64,000 nt of DNA from contig CACPFN010000001.1 of NCBI GenBank assembly GCA_902633185.1, forward strand, positions 1 to 64,000. Direction: 5' to 3'. This document shows positions 63,085-64,000 of this stretch, in pieces (the stretch's first letter is position 1; each line of letters opens with the position of its first letter). The notes beneath the pieces were generated by a model that saw only the letters and a program-made list of their open reading frames with translations, was not told the DNA's origin and searched no databases. The position numbers were made by a program, and so were the translations under genes. Origin of the DNA: an uncultured Pelagibacteraceae bacterium. Its GTDB lineage: Bacteria; Pseudomonadota; Alphaproteobacteria; Pelagibacterales; Pelagibacteraceae.

Positions 63085-63553
63085 ACTCGAGATATTCTTT
63101 ATATCTATCTAAACTTTCTTTAGGCCAAGCAATTTTAGGATCATACATTTCATCATAGCAAATATCTTTGTTTACAATATTTATCCATGGATCTTTACTT
63201 TTAACAAATATGTGTGCTTGAGGTGGAAAAAGCTCTGGATTAGATAAAGTATTTGTTCTGATACTTATCCTTTTAACAGCGAATTCATAGTCAGAATAAA
63301 TGTAAACACCACACTTTTTGCAAAAGTAAACCTTGCAGCTTTTTCCACTGCCTGCAATTAACTTCTTTTCTAAAAGCTCACCTTTGATATCTAATGAACT
63401 TTCAAAAATACTAGTATTAACGACGAAAGATGATCCGGTTATTTTCTTACAATCTTTACAATGACAAGCATGTGTAAATAAAGGCTTAGATTTAATAGTA
63501 TATTCAATTTCTCCACAAATACAGCTACCAGAAATTGGTTTAAAATCTTCCAT
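63077..63553 (-). CDS. GFA/Mss4-type zinc protein (paralogue 2)
   Basis: A 158-residue GFA-family protein: GSCICGEIEYTIKSKP, HACHCKDCKKITGSSF and VYFCKKCGVYIYSD contain the zinc cysteines, and the middle LIAGSGKSCKVYF matches LLEKKLIAGSGKS-type family wording. A longer relative of the protein at 57873. It is transcribed on its own, divergently from a DMT transporter. A role with formaldehyde or glutathione conjugates is possible but not shown. Confidence 0.85.
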   Translation of the reverse strand: MEDFKPISGSCICGEIEYTIKSKPLFTHACHCKDCKKITGSSFVVNTSIFESSLDIKGELLEKKLIAGSGKSCKVYFCKKCGVYIYSDYEFAVKRISIRTNTLSNPELFPPQAHIFVKSKDPWINIVNKDICYDEMYDPKIAWPKESLDRYKEYLESN

Positions 63554-63615
63554 AAATACTTTTTAGAGTATCTTATTAATTATGAAGGTTAAAGTTTTTT
63601 TGATATAGCTGCGAT

Positions 63616-64000
63616 ATGCAAACAAACAATAATACAAAGGGTATTTTTTTTATTATGACTGGAATGGCTTTTTTTTCCATTCAAGATTCATTAATAAAAT
63701 TTATTTTTGAAGATATTGCATTATTTGAGTTATATTTGGGAAGAACTTTAATACAAGCGACTATTCTCATATCCTTTTTTTTAATAACAAAAAAAAAAAT
63801 TACTCTTAAAACGCATTATCCTTTTTTAACTTTAGTTAGAGTTGTTTGTTTTTTTTTTGGATTTGCTTTTTTTTATATTTCTTTAACCTTTATGTCTTTG
63901 GCGATGGTTAGTGCTTTGTTTTTCTCATGTCCTTTCTTTATGTCTATGTTTGCTAAATTTTTCTTAAAAGAACAAATTGGAATTAGAAGATGGAGTGCAA
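63616..64000 (+). CDS. DMT/EamA-superfamily transporter, 3' truncated by window end
   Basis: An open frame from ATG at 63616 runs past the window end, and so is absent from the ORF track. The first ~128 residues read MQTNNNTKGIFFIMTGMAFF, then LGRTLIQATILISFFLI, LVRVVCFFFGFAFFYISLTF and FLKEQIGIRRWSA, which is the first EamA repeat. This is the same family as 50540-51472. It starts 62 bases from the divergent GFA gene. Confidence 0.85.
   Translation, partial: MQTNNNTKGIFFIMTGMAFFSIQDSLIKFIFEDIALFELYLGRTLIQATILISFFLITKKKITLKTHYPFLTLVRVVCFFFGFAFFYISLTFMSLAMVSALFFSCPFFMSMFAKFFLKEQIGIRRWSA

Noticed and set aside
1-64000. CRISPR arrays, tRNA/rRNA genes, insertion sequences, prophage
   Set aside because: No regularly spaced repeats, cloverleaf-like gaps, transposase or phage proteins were seen; gaps are too short for most of these.

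Overview
The window looks like a piece of a SAR11-type alphaproteobacterial genome (Candidatus Pelagibacter or a close relative). The evidence is very AT-rich DNA, intergenic gaps of a few bases or small overlaps, lysine/asparagine/isoleucine-rich proteins, few regulators (none seen here), and a gene content dominated by osmolyte and one-carbon metabolism plus ABC uptake systems with separate binding proteins. I see no rRNA, tRNA, CRISPR array, insertion sequence or phage gene. No gene-free stretch reaches 300 bases.

Layout. (1) 1-5.7 kb, + strand: the end of an FMN/Fe-S glutamate-synthase-type subunit, an unknown lysine-rich protein, an Amt ammonium/methylammonium transporter, two tiny membrane proteins, a type III glutamine-synthetase-family ligase and a diaminopropionate-ammonia-lyase-like enzyme. 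This is a nitrogen or methylamine assimilation block. (2) 5.7-22 kb, mostly housekeeping: photolyase, then a long minus-strand operon (csaA, lysE, acnA, yfgM-like, bamB-like, cupin, zapE, yjbQ). The bamB-like gene is split by a frameshift in an A9 tract. After these come argE, an aldehyde dehydrogenase, agmatinase with an uncatalogued 44-aa membrane microprotein just upstream, a secreted HExxH protein, a cyclophilin and a fused beta-oxidation enzyme. (3) 22-27.5 kb: a Dpp/Opp-like peptide-family ABC importer. (4) 27.6-35 kb: a seven-gene + operon with two GcvT-family THF proteins (one is DmdA, DMSP demethylase-like), an S51 peptidase, an FMN alpha-hydroxyacid oxidase, a ThDP decarboxylase/synthase, a transthyretin-like protein and a thiolase. 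(5) 35-41.5 kb: a Pot-type ABC importer beside an ectoine-hydrolase (EutD/DoeA)-like protein and a EutA-like racemase-fold enzyme. (6) 41.6-51.5 kb: a second aldehyde dehydrogenase, a VOC protein, two homocysteine methyltransferase paralogues, MsrA, a serine hydrolase, an amidase, an iron alcohol dehydrogenase and two DMT exporters.

(7) 51.5-63.6 kb: a glycine-betaine-type importer (ProV, a double-length ProW and ProX) followed by what reads as a complete gamma-butyrobetaine/carnitine-to-betaine pathway. It comprises gamma-butyrobetaine dioxygenase, carnitine 3-dehydrogenase, the dehydrocarnitine-cleaving BKACE enzyme and a betainyl-CoA thioesterase. These are accompanied by an SDR, a CitE-like lyase, a choline-dehydrogenase-like GMC oxidoreductase and two GFA-type zinc proteins. 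The window ends inside another DMT transporter.

Taken together, about half the window is devoted to importing methylated or nitrogenous osmolytes (betaines, carnitine, possibly DMSP, ectoine and methylamines) and stripping them for carbon, nitrogen and methyl groups. The carnitine block is the most coherent system. The 27.6-35 kb operon is the least explained one. All functional calls come from reading motifs and family resemblance by eye; no database search was run.
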